A DNA stretch of 15,125 nucleotides from Actinomycetales bacterium (GTDB lineage: Bacteria > Actinomycetota > Actinomycetes > Actinomycetales > Cellulomonadaceae): assembly GCA_015655615.1 (NCBI GenBank), contig JAATES010000157.1, positions 1 through 15,125 of the forward strand, read 5' to 3'. Made by a program: the position numbers and the translations under genes. The notes below the pieces were generated by a model. It saw only the letters and a program-made list of their open reading frames with translations. It was not told the origin of the DNA and did no database searches. Below, piece by piece: positions 9,935 through 15,125 of the stretch (positions are counted from its first letter, which is position 1; each line of letters opens with the position of its first letter).

Positions 9935-11039
9935 GAGCCCGGTGCTGCACCTCCACGGCCAGATCGTGCTCGATGACGATCTGGTGGTGGGCGATGCCTG
10001 GGTCGAGGAGGGAGTCCTGCTGCTCGACCGGCCCGCGAGCGCGTGCCGGGGAGCGACGCGTGTGGAGGGCTGGGCGTTTCCCGGTCTGGTGGATGCGCAC
10101 TGTCACATCGGGCTGGGCCCCGAAGGCCCCGTGGAAGCGGCTCGGGCGGCCGCCCAGGCGATCAGCGACCGGGACAGCGGCGTGCTGGCGATCCGTGATG
10201 CCGGATCGCCGAGTGACACCAGGTGGGTCCACGCGCGCCCCGACCTGCCCCGGCTGATGCGATGCGGGCAGCACCTCGCTCGTCCCAAGCGGTATCTGCG
10301 CGGCTACGCCCGTGAGCTGTCCGCGGACTCGGACCTCCCGGCGGCCATGGCCGAGGAGGCCCGTCGCGGCGACGGCTGGGTGAAGATCGTGGGGGACTGG
10401 ATCGATCGGGATCTGGGCCCGGGCGGTGACCTGCGCCCGCTGTGGAGCCGCGAGGCACTGACCGCGGGCATGGCTGCCGCGCACGCCGAGTCCGCCCGCG
10501 TGACCGTGCACACCTTCAGCTCCGAGGCGATCGACGACCTGCTCGATGCCGGTGTGGACGGGATCGAGCACGGGACCGGGGTGGGTGAGGAGCACCTCAG
10601 CACGATGGCCGACCGCGGGATCCCGGTGACGCCGACGCTGTTGCAGATCGGACAGTTCGCGGCGATTGCGGCCCAGGCCGACGGCAAGTACCCGATCTTC
10701 GCCGCCCGGATGCGACGGCTGCACGAGCGGCGCTACGCACAGGTGCGCATGCTCCGGGAGGCGGGCGTGCCGCTGCTGGTGGGCACCGACGCCGGCGGAA
10801 CCATCGTCCACGGCCGCCTGGCCGACGAGTGTGCGGAGCTGGTGCGCGCCGGCGTCCCGGCTGCGGAGGTGGTCGCAGCGGCATCATGGCGAGGCCGCCG
10901 GATCATCGGGCTTCCGGCCGTGGCCGCAGGATCTGCTGCCGACCTGGTCCTCTACACGGTGGACCCCCGCGTCTCGATCAGGAGCCTTGCTGTGCCCAGT
11001 GCGGTCGTCCTGCGCGGACAGCTGGTGCCTAGAGCGTGA
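9927..11039 (+). CDS. Metal-dependent amidohydrolase, substrate unknown
   Basis: This belongs to the amidohydrolase superfamily of TIM-barrel enzymes that hydrolyse C-N or similar bonds with one or two metal ions. The 370-residue protein has the HxH motif DAHCHIG (H58, H60), a possible carbamylated lysine in WVKIVGDW (K153), metal histidines in VTVHTFSSEAI (H195) and IEHGTG (H215), and the catalytic aspartate in GTDAGG (D288). The metal set looks complete, so it is probably active. The arrangement resembles imidazolonepropionase- and prolidase-like members, but I cannot name the substrate. GTG 9927 overlaps the end of ffh by 8 bases, with GAGAAG 8 bases upstream; GTG 9942 is an alternative. 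An amidohydrolase next to ffh is also known in mycobacteria (Rv2915c beside ffh Rv2916c), so the linkage is conserved beyond this genome although no SRP role is known. Confidence 0.88.
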   Translation: MAESPVLHLHGQIVLDDDLVVGDAWVEEGVLLLDRPASACRGATRVEGWAFPGLVDAHCHIGLGPEGPVEAARAAAQAISDRDSGVLAIRDAGSPSDTRWVHARPDLPRLMRCGQHLARPKRYLRGYARELSADSDLPAAMAEEARRGDGWVKIVGDWIDRDLGPGGDLRPLWSREALTAGMAAAHAESARVTVHTFSSEAIDDLLDAGVDGIEHGTGVGEEHLSTMADRGIPVTPTLLQIGQFAAIAAQADGKYPIFAARMRRLHERRYAQVRMLREAGVPLLVGTDAGGTIVHGRLADECAELVRAGVPAAEVVAAASWRGRRIIGLPAVAAGSAADLVLYTVDPRVSIRSLAVPSAVVLRGQLVPRA

Positions 11040-11089
11040 CGGTGCGCGGGCCAGCCGGCGTCCCGCCATTCGCTTTGAGTGCGCGGATC

Positions 11090-11098
11090 TGGCAGAAT
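11090..11098 (+). promoter_or_regulatory. Candidate extended -10 promoter of rpsP
   Basis: TGG-CAGAAT is an extended -10 (TGn plus a near-TAnnnT hexamer) in the gap before rpsP. It predicts a transcript start near 11105 and a leader of about 120 bases. The best -35 candidates (TTGAGT at 11075-11080, TTCGCT at 11070-11075) are either at the wrong spacing or poor matches, so the extended -10 carries the call. Confidence 0.4.
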
Positions 11099-11150
11099 GT
11101 CGCCCTGTACTCGGCGCACCCGGCCCTCTCTCCGTGTGACGTTGTGTCCC

Positions 11151-11192
11151 GAGCCGTTTGTGGTCCGGCCCCACCGGATCCGCGCACGGCTC
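11151..11192 (+). promoter_or_regulatory. Two-tier stem-loop in the rpsP leader
   Basis: An outer 7-bp perfect stem GAGCCGT/ACGGCTC (11151-11157, 11186-11192) encloses an internal loop (TTGT / CGCGC) and an inner 7-bp stem GGTCCGG/CCGGATC (11162-11168, 11174-11180; one G-U pair) with loop CCCCA. It ends 34 bases before the rpsP start and 18 bases before the AGGAGA ribosome binding site. It lacks a T-run. It may be a structured 5' leader for autogenous control of the S16 operon, or an end signal for the amidohydrolase gene. Confidence 0.55.
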
Positions 11193-11226
11193 ACCCCCTC
11201 ACCAAGAAGCAGGAGAGACCACCACT

Positions 11227-11670
11227 GTGGCCACCAAGATTCGTTTGAAGCGCCTGGGCAAGATCCGGGCACCCTACTACCGCGTCGTCGTCGCCGACTC
11301 GCGTGCCAAGCGCGACGGCCGCGTGATCGAGGAGATCGGCAAGTACCACCCCACGGAGGAGCCCTCGCTCATCGAGATCAGCTCCGAGCGTGCGCTGTAC
11401 TGGCTGGGCGTCGGCGCCCAGCCGAGCGAGCAGGTTCTCGCGTTGCTGAAGATCACCGGCGACTGGCAGAAGCACAAGGGCCTGCCCGGAACCGAGGGCA
11501 CCCTTCGGGTCAAGGAGGGCAAGGCGGACCCGCAGTCCGCCATCGCCGCCGCCGCTGCTGATGCCGAGAAGCGCAAGTCCGATGCCAGCGCCAAGGCCGC
11601 AGCCGAGTCCAAGGCTGCTGCTGACGAGGCCGCTGCCCCCAGCGAGACGGCCGAGGGCGAGCAGGACTGA
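11227..11670 (+). CDS. rpsP: 30S ribosomal protein S16
   Basis: S16 is an early-binding 30S protein needed for small-subunit assembly. The 147-residue product begins [20 protein letters not shown], followed by [20 protein letters not shown], both hallmark S16 sequence. The core ends near residue 90. The rest is an Ala/Lys/Glu-rich tail typical of actinobacterial S16. The reading frame is open further upstream (a GTG at 11158), but GTG 11227 is chosen because it gives the canonical N-terminus, has AGGAGA (11211-11216) before it, and leaves the leader hairpin outside the gene. The stop TGA shares one base with the ATG of the KH gene. It is the first gene of rpsP-khpA-rimM-trmD. Confidence 0.97.
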   Translation: MATKIRLKRLGKIRAPYYRVVVADSRAKRDGRVIEEIGKYHPTEEPSLIEISSERALYWLGVGAQPSEQVLALLKITGDWQKHKGLPGTEGTLRVKEGKADPQSAIAAAAADAEKRKSDASAKAAAESKAAADEAAAPSETAEGEQD

Positions 11671-11909
11671 TGGTGGCCGACGCCCTGGAGCACCTGGTCC
11701 GCGGGATCGTCGACCACCCGGATGACGTCCGGGTGAGCACGAAGCGCGCCCACCGGGGTGACATCCTCGAGGTACGCGTCCACCCCGAGGATCTCGGTCG
11801 CGTGATCGGTCGCGGTGGGCGCACGGCTCGGGCGTTGCGCACCGTTGTCGGCTCCATCACACCGGCCGGGGGCGTGCGAATCGACGTCGTCGACGTCGAC
11901 CGCCGTTGA
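11670..11909 (+). CDS. khpA: KH-domain RNA-binding protein KhpA
   Basis: KhpA is a small single-KH protein that acts as an RNA-binding partner of KhpB/Jag in many Gram-positive bacteria and affects cell size and gene expression. The 79 residues are essentially one KH domain. ALEHLVRGIVDHPDDVRV is the typical start, and VIGRGGRTARALRTVV holds the GxxG loop (GRGG) that contacts RNA. ATG 11670 overlaps the rpsP stop by one base, so translational coupling is likely; GTG 11673 is a trivial alternative. The position between rpsP and rimM is a conserved actinobacterial and firmicute arrangement. Confidence 0.95.
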   Translation: MVADALEHLVRGIVDHPDDVRVSTKRAHRGDILEVRVHPEDLGRVIGRGGRTARALRTVVGSITPAGGVRIDVVDVDRR

Positions 11910-11951
11910 TCCGGATCCACGGCAGGCAGGCGGCCTGACGTGTTTCTCGTG

Positions 11952-11984
11952 GCGAGGTCTGGCCCTTCCGGGGTCAGGCCTCGC
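11952..11984 (+). terminator. 14-bp hairpin between khpA and rimM
   Basis: Arms 11952-11965 (GCGAGGTCTGGCCC) and 11971-11984 (GGGTCAGGCCTCGC) pair over 14 bp with two G-U pairs, closed by loop TTCCG. The following bases (TGCCGTTCC) are not a T-run. It could be a partial (attenuating) terminator, an RNA processing site or a barrier that sets lower levels of rimM-trmD than rpsP. It lies 34 bases before the rimM ribosome binding site. Confidence 0.5.
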
Positions 11985-12030
11985 TGCCGTTCCACCCGCC
12001 AGACCGTGACAGCAGACCAGGAGGACTCCG

Positions 12031-12552
12031 ATGCAGCTGACCGTGGCACACATCCTGCGGGCGCAAGGGTTGCGTGGCGAGGTCGCCGTCGACCTGCGCA
12101 CCGACGACCCGCAGGCGCGGCTGGCACCCGGCACGGTGCTGCGGGCGGCGCAGGCGGGCCACGGTGAGTTCACCGTGGCCCAGGCACGCAGCCATCGCGG
12201 TCACTGGTTCGTGCGGTTCGAGGGGGTCGCGGACCGGGAAGCGGCCGAGAAACTGCGCGGAGTGGAACTGGTCATCGACGCGGAGTCCAGCACAGAGCCG
12301 GACGCCTGGTACCCCCATGAGCTCGCGGGGCTGCGAGCGGAGCTGATCGACGGCACCGTGGTGGGGACCGTGGTGGGGCTGGAGCACCTTCCGGCCCACG
12401 ATCTGCTGCTGGTCGAGGAGGCTCCGGGAGTGCGCACCAGGGTGCCGTTCGTCCGAGCGATCGTTCCGCGAGTGGACCTCCCGGGGGGGCGGGTGGTCCT
12501 CGATCCTCCCGGTGGGCTCCTGGCCCGTGACGAGCAGGAGCAGACGCCGTGA
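12031..12552 (+). CDS. rimM: 16S rRNA processing factor RimM
   Basis: RimM helps mature the 3' (head) domain of the 30S subunit and binds S19. The 173-residue product has the N-terminal RimM beta-barrel with [16 protein letters not shown], and the PRC-barrel-like half starting at [12 protein letters not shown] and ending [23 protein letters not shown]. ATG 12031 has AGGAGG (12019-12024) six bases before it, the best ribosome binding site in this operon. Its stop overlaps the trmD start by 4 bases (GTGA). A 121-base gap with a hairpin separates it from khpA, so its expression may be set apart from rpsP. Confidence 0.95.
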   Translation: MQLTVAHILRAQGLRGEVAVDLRTDDPQARLAPGTVLRAAQAGHGEFTVAQARSHRGHWFVRFEGVADREAAEKLRGVELVIDAESSTEPDAWYPHELAGLRAELIDGTVVGTVVGLEHLPAHDLLLVEEAPGVRTRVPFVRAIVPRVDLPGGRVVLDPPGGLLARDEQEQTP

Positions 12553-13310
12553 GGTTGGACGTGGTGTCCATCTTCCCGGAGTACCTGGCGCCGCTTGATC
12601 TGTCCTTGGTGGGCAAGGCGCGCAGGTCGGGCCTGCTCGACGTCTCGGTGCACGATCTGCGGTCCTGGACGACCGACCGGCATCACTCGGTGGACGACAC
12701 GCCGGCCGGCGGGGGGGCCGGGATGGTCATGCGGCCCGACGTCTGGGGTCAGGCATTGGACGACCTCCTGACCGACGATGCGATCCTCCTCATTCCCACG
12801 CCCTCCGGGACGGTCTTCACTCAGCGCATGGCTGAGGACCTCGCGCTCGCGGAGCACCTCGTCGTGGCCTGCGGCCGGTACGAGGGCATCGACGCCCGGG
12901 TGGCCCAGGCCTATCAACGGGCAGGCGTGCGCGTGCTCGAGGTGTCGATCGGTGACTATGTCCTCAACGGCGGCGAGGTGGCGGCGATGGTGATCATCGA
13001 GTCGGTGGCCCGGCTGATCCCCGGTGTCGTGGGGAATCCGGAGTCGCTGGTCGAGGAGTCCCACAGCGTGGCGGGCCTGCTGGAATATCCGGTGTACACC
13101 AGGCCGCCGACGTGGCGTGGCCTCGACGTCCCTGACGTGCTGATGAGCGGGCATCACGCCCACATCGCACGGTGGCGGCGGGACCAGGCCCTGCGCCGGA
13201 CGGCCGAGCGGCGACCCGACCTCGTGGCCGGCGCCGAGGCGCAAGGGCTGCTGGATGCGGCGGATCGGGCCGTGCTCGATGAGGCCGCCGAGGCGGCACG
13301 GCCGGTGTAG
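12549..13310 (+). CDS. trmD: tRNA (guanine37-N1)-methyltransferase TrmD
   Basis: TrmD is an essential SPOUT enzyme that uses S-adenosylmethionine to methylate N1 of G37 next to the anticodon, preventing +1 frameshifts. The 253 residues include VSIFPEYL at the N-terminus, then [15 protein letters not shown]. The knot motifs are [12 protein letters not shown] and [15 protein letters not shown], followed by [15 protein letters not shown] and [15 protein letters not shown]. The start is GTG 12549, overlapping the rimM stop by 4 bases. By alignment from memory, the catalytic Asp169 of E. coli TrmD corresponds to Glu170 here (EESHS in place of EDSF), while the Arg154 equivalent is kept. The gene ends with TAG TAG. 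It is the last gene before the 180-bp rplS leader. Confidence 0.96.
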   Translation: MRLDVVSIFPEYLAPLDLSLVGKARRSGLLDVSVHDLRSWTTDRHHSVDDTPAGGGAGMVMRPDVWGQALDDLLTDDAILLIPTPSGTVFTQRMAEDLALAEHLVVACGRYEGIDARVAQAYQRAGVRVLEVSIGDYVLNGGEVAAMVIIESVARLIPGVVGNPESLVEESHSVAGLLEYPVYTRPPTWRGLDVPDVLMSGHHAHIARWRRDQALRRTAERRPDLVAGAEAQGLLDAADRAVLDEAAEAARPV

Positions 13311-13316
13311 TAGAGT
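13311..13316 (+). promoter_or_regulatory. Candidate -10 element for rplS
   Basis: TAGAGT immediately after the trmD stop fits the TAnnnT pattern and would start a transcript near 13323, just before the structured rplS leader. No good -35 is present 16-18 bases upstream. The call rests on the pattern and on the unusually long gap. Confidence 0.3.
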
Positions 13317-13341
13317 GATCTCTTGGTCTGTGCCGATTGCT

Positions 13342-13476
13342 CTGCCACAGGGGAGCAGCCGGGAACCGGTCCAGGGCAGTGCCCTGGTCTCCGCCAGGCC
13401 ATCGACAATCCCTCGTGCTGAGCCCGCTGCACTCGTGTGGCGGCATCGGCCATGACACGTACCTGACCTGTGGCAG
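13342..13476 (+). promoter_or_regulatory. Structured rplS leader with enclosing helix and competing hairpins
   Basis: CTGCCACAGG (13342-13351) is perfectly complementary to CCTGTGGCAG (13467-13476), which ends 3 bases before the rplS ribosome binding site GGGAG (13480-13484). Inside are CCAGGGC/GCCCTGG with loop AGT (13371-13377, 13381-13387) and CGTGT/ACACG (13434-13438, 13455-13459) with an inner GGC/GCC. The middle segment can instead pair as CCTGG/CCAGG (13383-13387, 13394-13398), so two folds exclude each other. This is consistent with an RNA regulatory leader, perhaps autogenous control by L19, but I do not recognise a named family. Confidence 0.5.
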
Positions 13477-13490
13477 GACGGGAGTGAACA

Positions 13491-13853
13491 ATGCAGACGC
13501 TTGATCATGTTGACGCGGCCTCGCTGCGCACGGACATCCCCGAGTTCCGCGCCGGCGACACCCTTAAGGTGAACGTCAAAGTCGTCGAAGGCACCCGGTC
13601 CCGTGTCCAGGTCTTCCAGGGCGTGGTGATCGGACGACAGGGCTCCGGGATCCGCGAGACCTTCACCGTCCGTAAGATCAGCTTCGGCGTGGGGGTGGAG
13701 CGGACCTTCCCGGTGCACTCACCGACACTGGAGTCCATCGAGGTGGCCATCCGCGGAGACGTGCGCCGCGCGAAGCTGTACTACCTGCGCAAGCTGCGCG
13801 GCAAGAAGGCCAAGATCAAGGAGAAGCGGACCATCGCCCCTGCGGCGAAGTGA
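13491..13853 (+). CDS. rplS: 50S ribosomal protein L19
   Basis: L19 sits at the 30S-50S interface. The 120-residue product is a full L19: [19 protein letters not shown], then [36 protein letters not shown] and [24 protein letters not shown] 13491 has GGGAG (13480-13484) six bases before it. It is preceded by a 180-bp structured gap instead of the tight spacing common in the rpsP-rimM-trmD-rplS cluster, so it may be transcribed and controlled separately. A strong hairpin starts 16 bases after its stop. Confidence 0.97.
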   Translation: MQTLDHVDAASLRTDIPEFRAGDTLKVNVKVVEGTRSRVQVFQGVVIGRQGSGIRETFTVRKISFGVGVERTFPVHSPTLESIEVAIRGDVRRAKLYYLRKLRGKKAKIKEKRTIAPAAK

Positions 13854-13868
13854 CTCGATCCGACGATC

Positions 13869-13909
13869 CGCCAACGGCGGGCGACCCTGGTGGTCGCCCG
13901 CCGTTGGCG
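13869..13909 (+). terminator. 18-bp perfect hairpin after rplS
   Basis: Arms 13869-13886 (CGCCAACGGCGGGCGACC) and 13892-13909 are perfectly complementary, with loop CTGGT. The stem is long and GC-rich and lies 16 bases after the rplS stop, the expected place for a transcript end. No T-run follows (TCCCACGG), which is common for hairpin terminators in actinobacteria. It lies inside the longest possible reading frame of the next gene and so bears on that gene's start. Confidence 0.75.
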
Positions 13910-13948
13910 TCCCACGGCTCGGTCCGCCACCCGACGGCAGGCGACACC

Positions 13949-14659
13949 GTGGCAGGCGCCACCAGAAAGGACTGGCACGGGAGGCATCCGGTGCTGAGCC
14001 AGATCGGCGACGTCGCGATCGTCGTGATCCTGGCACTGCTGCTGTCCTTCCTCATCAAGACGTTCCTGGCGCAGCCGTTCTCGATTCCCAGTGAATCGAT
14101 GGAGAACACGCTCGAACGCGGCGATCGGATCGTGGTCTCGAAGCTCTCGACCACCGTGTCCGGTGTACGTCGAGGTGACGTGGTGGTCTTCGCAGACACT
14201 CAGGGATGGCTGCCTTCCGCAGCGGCTGCCCCGTCCGGCCCGGTCGCTTGGCTGGCTCGGGGGCTGACGGCCGTCGGCCTGCGACCCCAGGACGGGCAGC
14301 AGTACCTCGTCAAACGAGTCATCGGCGTCGGCGGGGACGAGGTCTCCTGCTGCTCCGTGGCGGGAAAGGTCGAGGTCAACGGCACGGAGATCACGGAGCC
14401 ATACCTCAAGCCCGGTTCGGTGCCCAGCCAGACGGAGTTCGACGTGATCGTCCCGGCGGGACACCTATGGGTCATGGGTGACAACCGGCAGCACTCCGGG
14501 GACTCGCGGGAGCATCTGGGCGGTCCGGGGGGCGGCTTTGTGGCCGTCGACGACGTGGCGGGCACGGTGTTCACACGGGTCTGGCCTGTGAGCCGATGGA
14601 CGTGGCTGACCAATCCCGAGCAGGTGTTCGCGGGCGTGCCAGCCCCTCCGGCGCGCTGA
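13949..14659 (+). CDS. lepB: Type I signal peptidase (first copy)
   Basis: LepB cleaves signal peptides from exported proteins on the outer face of the membrane with a Ser-Lys dyad. From GTG 13949 the product is 236 residues: a short basic N-terminus, one membrane segment (about 20-38), then box B IPSESMENTL with catalytic Ser50. Next come GDRIVVSK, box D YLVKRVIGVGGDE with catalytic Lys122, and box E MGDNRQHSGDSR. The start is uncertain. GTG 13850 overlaps the rplS stop but has no ribosome binding site and would place the terminator hairpin inside the gene. GTG 13991 has the best ribosome binding site (GGGAGG, 13979-13984, 6 bases) but leaves almost no cytosolic N-terminus. GTG 13949 has a weak AGG at 7 bases and gives a Bacillus SipS-like positive-inside topology. 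A second copy follows. Confidence 0.9.
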   Translation: MAGATRKDWHGRHPVLSQIGDVAIVVILALLLSFLIKTFLAQPFSIPSESMENTLERGDRIVVSKLSTTVSGVRRGDVVVFADTQGWLPSAAAAPSGPVAWLARGLTAVGLRPQDGQQYLVKRVIGVGGDEVSCCSVAGKVEVNGTEITEPYLKPGSVPSQTEFDVIVPAGHLWVMGDNRQHSGDSREHLGGPGGGFVAVDDVAGTVFTRVWPVSRWTWLTNPEQVFAGVPAPPAR

Positions 14660-14662
14660 ATC

Positions 14663-14685
14663 GCCATCTGACAGGAACAGATGGC
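14663..14685. repeat. 8-bp inverted repeat between the two signal peptidase genes
   Basis: GCCATCTG (14663-14670) and CAGATGGC (14678-14685) pair perfectly around a 7-base loop ACAGGAA. It occupies most of the 37-base gap. It could be a weak terminator or pause site, an operator, or a hairpin that displays the AGGA of its loop to the ribosome. Confidence 0.45.
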
Positions 14686-14696
14686 ACAGTTGTCCG

Positions 14697-15125
14697 GTGA
14701 CCACGACTGATGTGACGACCGGTTCTCACCGGAAGCGACGGCAACCCTCCCGCATGACGCTCTGGCTGCGAGAGCACCGCACCATCGGTGCGATCGTCGA
14801 GATGGTCGTGATCGTCGGCGGGGCGCTCCTGCTGTCGTTCCTGGTCAAGACCTTTCTGGCCCAGCCCTTCTTCATTCCGAGCGACTCGATGAACGACACC
14901 TTGCTCACGGGCGACCGCGTCGTCGTCTCGAAGCTGTCGACCAGCGTCTCGGAGGTGCGCAAGGGGGATGTCATCGTCTTCAAGGACCCTGACCATTGGC
15001 TGCCTCCCGCGACGCAGTCCTCTGAGCCGACAGGGGTGCGCGGCTGGGTCTCGGATGCCTTGACCACGGTCGGCGTCCTGCCCCAGAACTCGGATCAGCA
15101 CCTCATCAAGCGAGTGATCGGGACC
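14697..15125 (+). CDS. lepB: Type I signal peptidase (second copy), 3'-truncated
   Basis: This is a second Ser-Lys signal peptidase, cut by the right edge after 143 codons. The N-terminus is longer and basic (HRKRRQPSR), followed by a membrane segment (EMVVIVGGALLLSFLVKTFL), box B IPSDSMNDTL with catalytic Ser64, GDRVVVSKL, and HLIKRVIG with catalytic Lys138 just before the end. Box E lies outside the window. It is clearly a paralogue of the gene before it (shared FLxKTFLAQPF and IPSxSM blocks), so this is a tandem duplication, as in several actinobacteria. GTG 14697 has no ribosome binding site at normal distance. A CACAGT hexamer (14685-14690) seven bases before it could make it a leaderless start. 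ATG 14754 is an in-frame alternative. Confidence 0.93.
   Translation, partial: MTTTDVTTGSHRKRRQPSRMTLWLREHRTIGAIVEMVVIVGGALLLSFLVKTFLAQPFFIPSDSMNDTLLTGDRVVVSKLSTSVSEVRKGDVIVFKDPDHWLPPATQSSEPTGVRGWVSDALTTVGVLPQNSDQHLIKRVIGT

Noticed and set aside
9564..10811. 415-codon minus-strand open frame
   Set aside because: It is antisense to the ffh tail and the amidohydrolase, both of which have clear family motifs. No motif is visible in the antisense product.
11075..11080. TTGAGT as the -35 of the rpsP promoter
   Set aside because: The spacer to CAGAAT is only 12 bases, too short for a sigma-70 type promoter.
11158..11226. Upstream extension of rpsP to GTG 11158
   Set aside because: The extension is not S16-like, has no ribosome binding site, and would cover the leader stem-loop. 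GTG 11227 gives the canonical MATKIRLKR start.
12201..13718. 505-codon open frame on the minus strand
   Set aside because: It spans rimM, trmD, the leader and rplS on the opposite strand. Long antisense frames are expected in DNA with strong G/C bias at third codon positions, and its translation is low-complexity with no recognisable motif.

Overview
The window is a gene-dense piece of chromosome from a high-GC actinobacterium. Evidence for this: strong G/C bias at third codon positions, several GTG starts, the order smc-ftsY-amtB-glnK-glnD-ffh followed by rpsP-khpA-rimM-trmD-rplS-lepB-lepB, and a GlnR-type nitrogen box. The genus cannot be fixed from the sequence alone. Every supported gene is on the + strand, and I see no mobile element, phage gene, CRISPR array or tRNA.

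Layout. Bases 2-3199 hold the 3' nine-tenths of smc (chromosome condensation). Next is ftsY (3236-4462), the SRP receptor. A 235-bp regulatory gap with a well-matched GlnR box and a leader hairpin precedes amtB-glnK-glnD (4698-8213), a nitrogen-control operon: ammonium channel, PII protein, and the enzyme that modifies PII. Then comes ffh (8321-9934), the SRP GTPase, overlapping a metal-dependent amidohydrolase of unknown substrate (9927-11039). A 187-bp leader with a two-tier stem-loop precedes rpsP-khpA-rimM-trmD (11227-13310): ribosomal protein S16, a KH RNA-binding protein, a 30S maturation factor and a tRNA m1G37 methyltransferase. A 180-bp structured gap precedes rplS (L19), which is followed by an 18-bp terminator-like hairpin and two tandem type I signal peptidases. 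The second peptidase gene runs off the right edge.

How it fits together. Most genes serve protein export (FtsY, Ffh, two LepB) or ribosome and tRNA maturation (S16, KhpA, RimM, TrmD, L19). The nitrogen operon sits between the two SRP GTPase genes, an arrangement known in actinobacteria.

Most of the window is conserved core genome. I did not find a convincing new multi-gene system. The least explained signals are non-coding: the enclosing helix and competing hairpins in the rplS leader, the two-tier stem-loop before rpsP, a perfect 16-bp inverted repeat inside the start of glnD, and a 14-bp hairpin between khpA and rimM. Protein-level oddities are a GlnD that stops after its HD domain with no ACT domains, a Glu where TrmD normally has its catalytic Asp, and a low-complexity insert in the SMC hinge.
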